A stretch of DNA of 16,625 bases, taken from an uncultured Paracoccaceae bacterium. Its GTDB lineage: Bacteria; Pseudomonadota; Alphaproteobacteria; Rhodobacterales; Rhodobacteraceae. Positions 15,773-16,625 of the stretch are shown here, piece by piece. The DNA lies in assembly GCA_913054485.1 (NCBI GenBank), contig CAJXHQ010000017.1, positions 1-16,625 on the forward strand, read 5' to 3'. Position 1 is the first letter of the stretch, and every line of letters begins with the position of its first letter. Position numbers and translations under genes: made by a program. Below the pieces are notes generated by a model. It searched no databases, was not told the origin of the DNA, and saw only the letters and a program-made list of their open reading frames with translations.

Positions 15773-16625
15773 TCAGAGGCCGGCCAGCAGCCCCTGCAGG
15801 GTTTCCTGCCGTTTGATCCACATGGCCTGCACCTCTTCGCGGGTCATCACATGCATCGGTGATCCACCGGCTTTCATCTTCGAGGCCACACGGCTGTTCT
15901 TGAACATTTCGGGCACGGTGGCGGCCAGCTTGTCGATCACCTCCTGCGGAGTACCTTTTGGGACCATCACGCCGCGGAAATTGACCGAGGCATTGTCGAC
16001 CTCCAGCCCCTGTTCCATCATCGTCGGCACATCGGGCAGGAAGTCAGAGCGCTCAATGTCGGCCACACCAAGGATCTTCACATTGCCCGCTTCCCGCGCC
16101 CGGTAGGCATCCGACAGGTTGTTGACCCCGCCCAGAACTTCGCCCGCGATCACAGCTTTCATCGCCGCCGCACCGCCGCCCTTGGTCGGGATATAGGCCA
16201 TCTTCACGCCTGCCGCCTTTTCGATCTGCAGCGCGGCAATGTGGTGGCCCACAAAGAGACCTGCGCCCGAGAAAGTCAGCTTGCCGGGGTTTTCGGAGGC
16301 ATAGGCCACCACGTCAGCCATGGAGTTGAACGTGCTGTCCGCCGCCACGACAAAGACCGCCGGATCCGCGCCCCAGTTGGCGATGGGTTCAAAACTGTCG
16401 ACCGAATACTGCACGCCGCCTTTGATCGACTGGGCAATGAAATGCGGCACATTATACGCGCCCAGCGTATAGCCGTCGGCCTCGGCCTGGGTGGCAAGCC
16501 AGTTCCAGCCGACGCGCCCGCCGGCCCCCGGCTTGTTGAGGATGGCGACAGGCATCCCCAGCGCGTCCTCGTTTCCGGCCGTCATGGTCACGATCCGGGC
16601 CTGGAAATCAGTCGCCCCTCCGGCC
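15773..16625 (-). CDS. TctC/Bug-family periplasmic solute-binding protein, 5' partial
   Basis: About 283 C-terminal residues are present; the gene begins beyond the right edge, so the signal peptide is not visible. The family pattern is clear: A-G-G-A-T-D-F at the edge, N-K-P-G-A-G-G-R-V-G (the loop that contacts ligand carboxylate), G-A-Y-N-V-P-H, G-A-G-L-F-V-G-H-H, Y-I-P-T-K-G-G-G-A-A, and the V-P-T-M-M-E-Q-G-L and V-P-K-G-T-P motifs near the C-terminus. Bug proteins capture carboxylates or related anions in the periplasm for tripartite tricarboxylate (TctAB) transporters. The TctA and TctB membrane subunits are not in the window and would be expected upstream or elsewhere. Its position ahead of sauS-sauT suggests it binds sulfoacetate or the acid that SauT activates. 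The ligand is inferred from context only. Confidence 0.88.
   Translation of the reverse strand, partial: AGGATDFQARIVTMTAGNEDALGMPVAILNKPGAGGRVGWNWLATQAEADGYTLGAYNVPHFIAQSIKGGVQYSVDSFEPIANWGADPAVFVVAADSTFNSMADVVAYASENPGKLTFSGAGLFVGHHIAALQIEKAAGVKMAYIPTKGGGAAAMKAVIAGEVLGGVNNLSDAYRAREAGNVKILGVADIERSDFLPDVPTMMEQGLEVDNASVNFRGVMVPKGTPQEVIDKLAATVPEMFKNSRVASKMKAGGSPMHVMTREEVQAMWIKRQETLQGLLAGL

Overview
The window looks like chromosomal DNA of an alphaproteobacterium, most probably a marine Roseobacter-group member (Rhodobacteraceae). The evidence is high GC, a glutathione-dependent formaldehyde dehydrogenase, a CopA-CueR copper module, a glycine-betaine-type demethylation gene next to a GlxA/GbdR-type regulator, and genes that look like sulfoacetate catabolism. 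The genus call is inference. No tRNA, rRNA, CRISPR array or insertion sequence was seen.

Layout, left to right. (1) 1-1238 (+): the 3' end of a dimethylglycine/sarcosine dehydrogenase-like gene, overlapped by a GlxA-family AraC regulator. (2) 1243-3070 (-): a badly decayed RND efflux pump gene with several frameshifts, an in-frame stop and internal deletions that remove the proton-relay helices, followed by a gene-free stretch to about 3460. (3) 3456-4626 (-): class III alcohol dehydrogenase (formaldehyde detoxification) with a clear intrinsic terminator. (4) 4904-7820 (+): a copper-export operon in which copA overlaps a CueR-type regulator by 4 bp, behind a recognisable CueR-type promoter. 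(5) 7936-12709 (+): a group of probable cell-surface or glycan genes: an alpha/beta-hydrolase-like protein, a Roseobacter-type unknown protein interrupted by an in-frame TAG, a large two-part glycosyltransferase and a GNAT acetyltransferase. (6) 12795-16625 (-): a catabolic operon read right to left, with a TctC/Bug periplasmic binding protein (incomplete at the window edge), an intrinsic terminator, an acylating aldehyde dehydrogenase (probable SauS) and an acyl-CoA ligase (probable SauT) joined by an ATGA overlap.

How they work together. Region 6 is best read as uptake of an organosulfonate (probably sulfoacetate), ligation to CoA, and reduction of the acyl-CoA to sulfoacetaldehyde. The terminator between the binding protein and the enzymes suggests the binding protein is made in excess. 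Region 4 is a self-contained copper-responsive circuit. Demethylation of dimethylglycine or sarcosine (region 1) releases one-carbon units at the formaldehyde level, which gives a plausible but unproven metabolic link to the formaldehyde dehydrogenase of region 3. No clearly new system is visible. The points most worth a second look are the degenerate N-terminal half of the glycosyltransferase, the TAG-interrupted gene beside it, and the attenuated transporter/enzyme operon.
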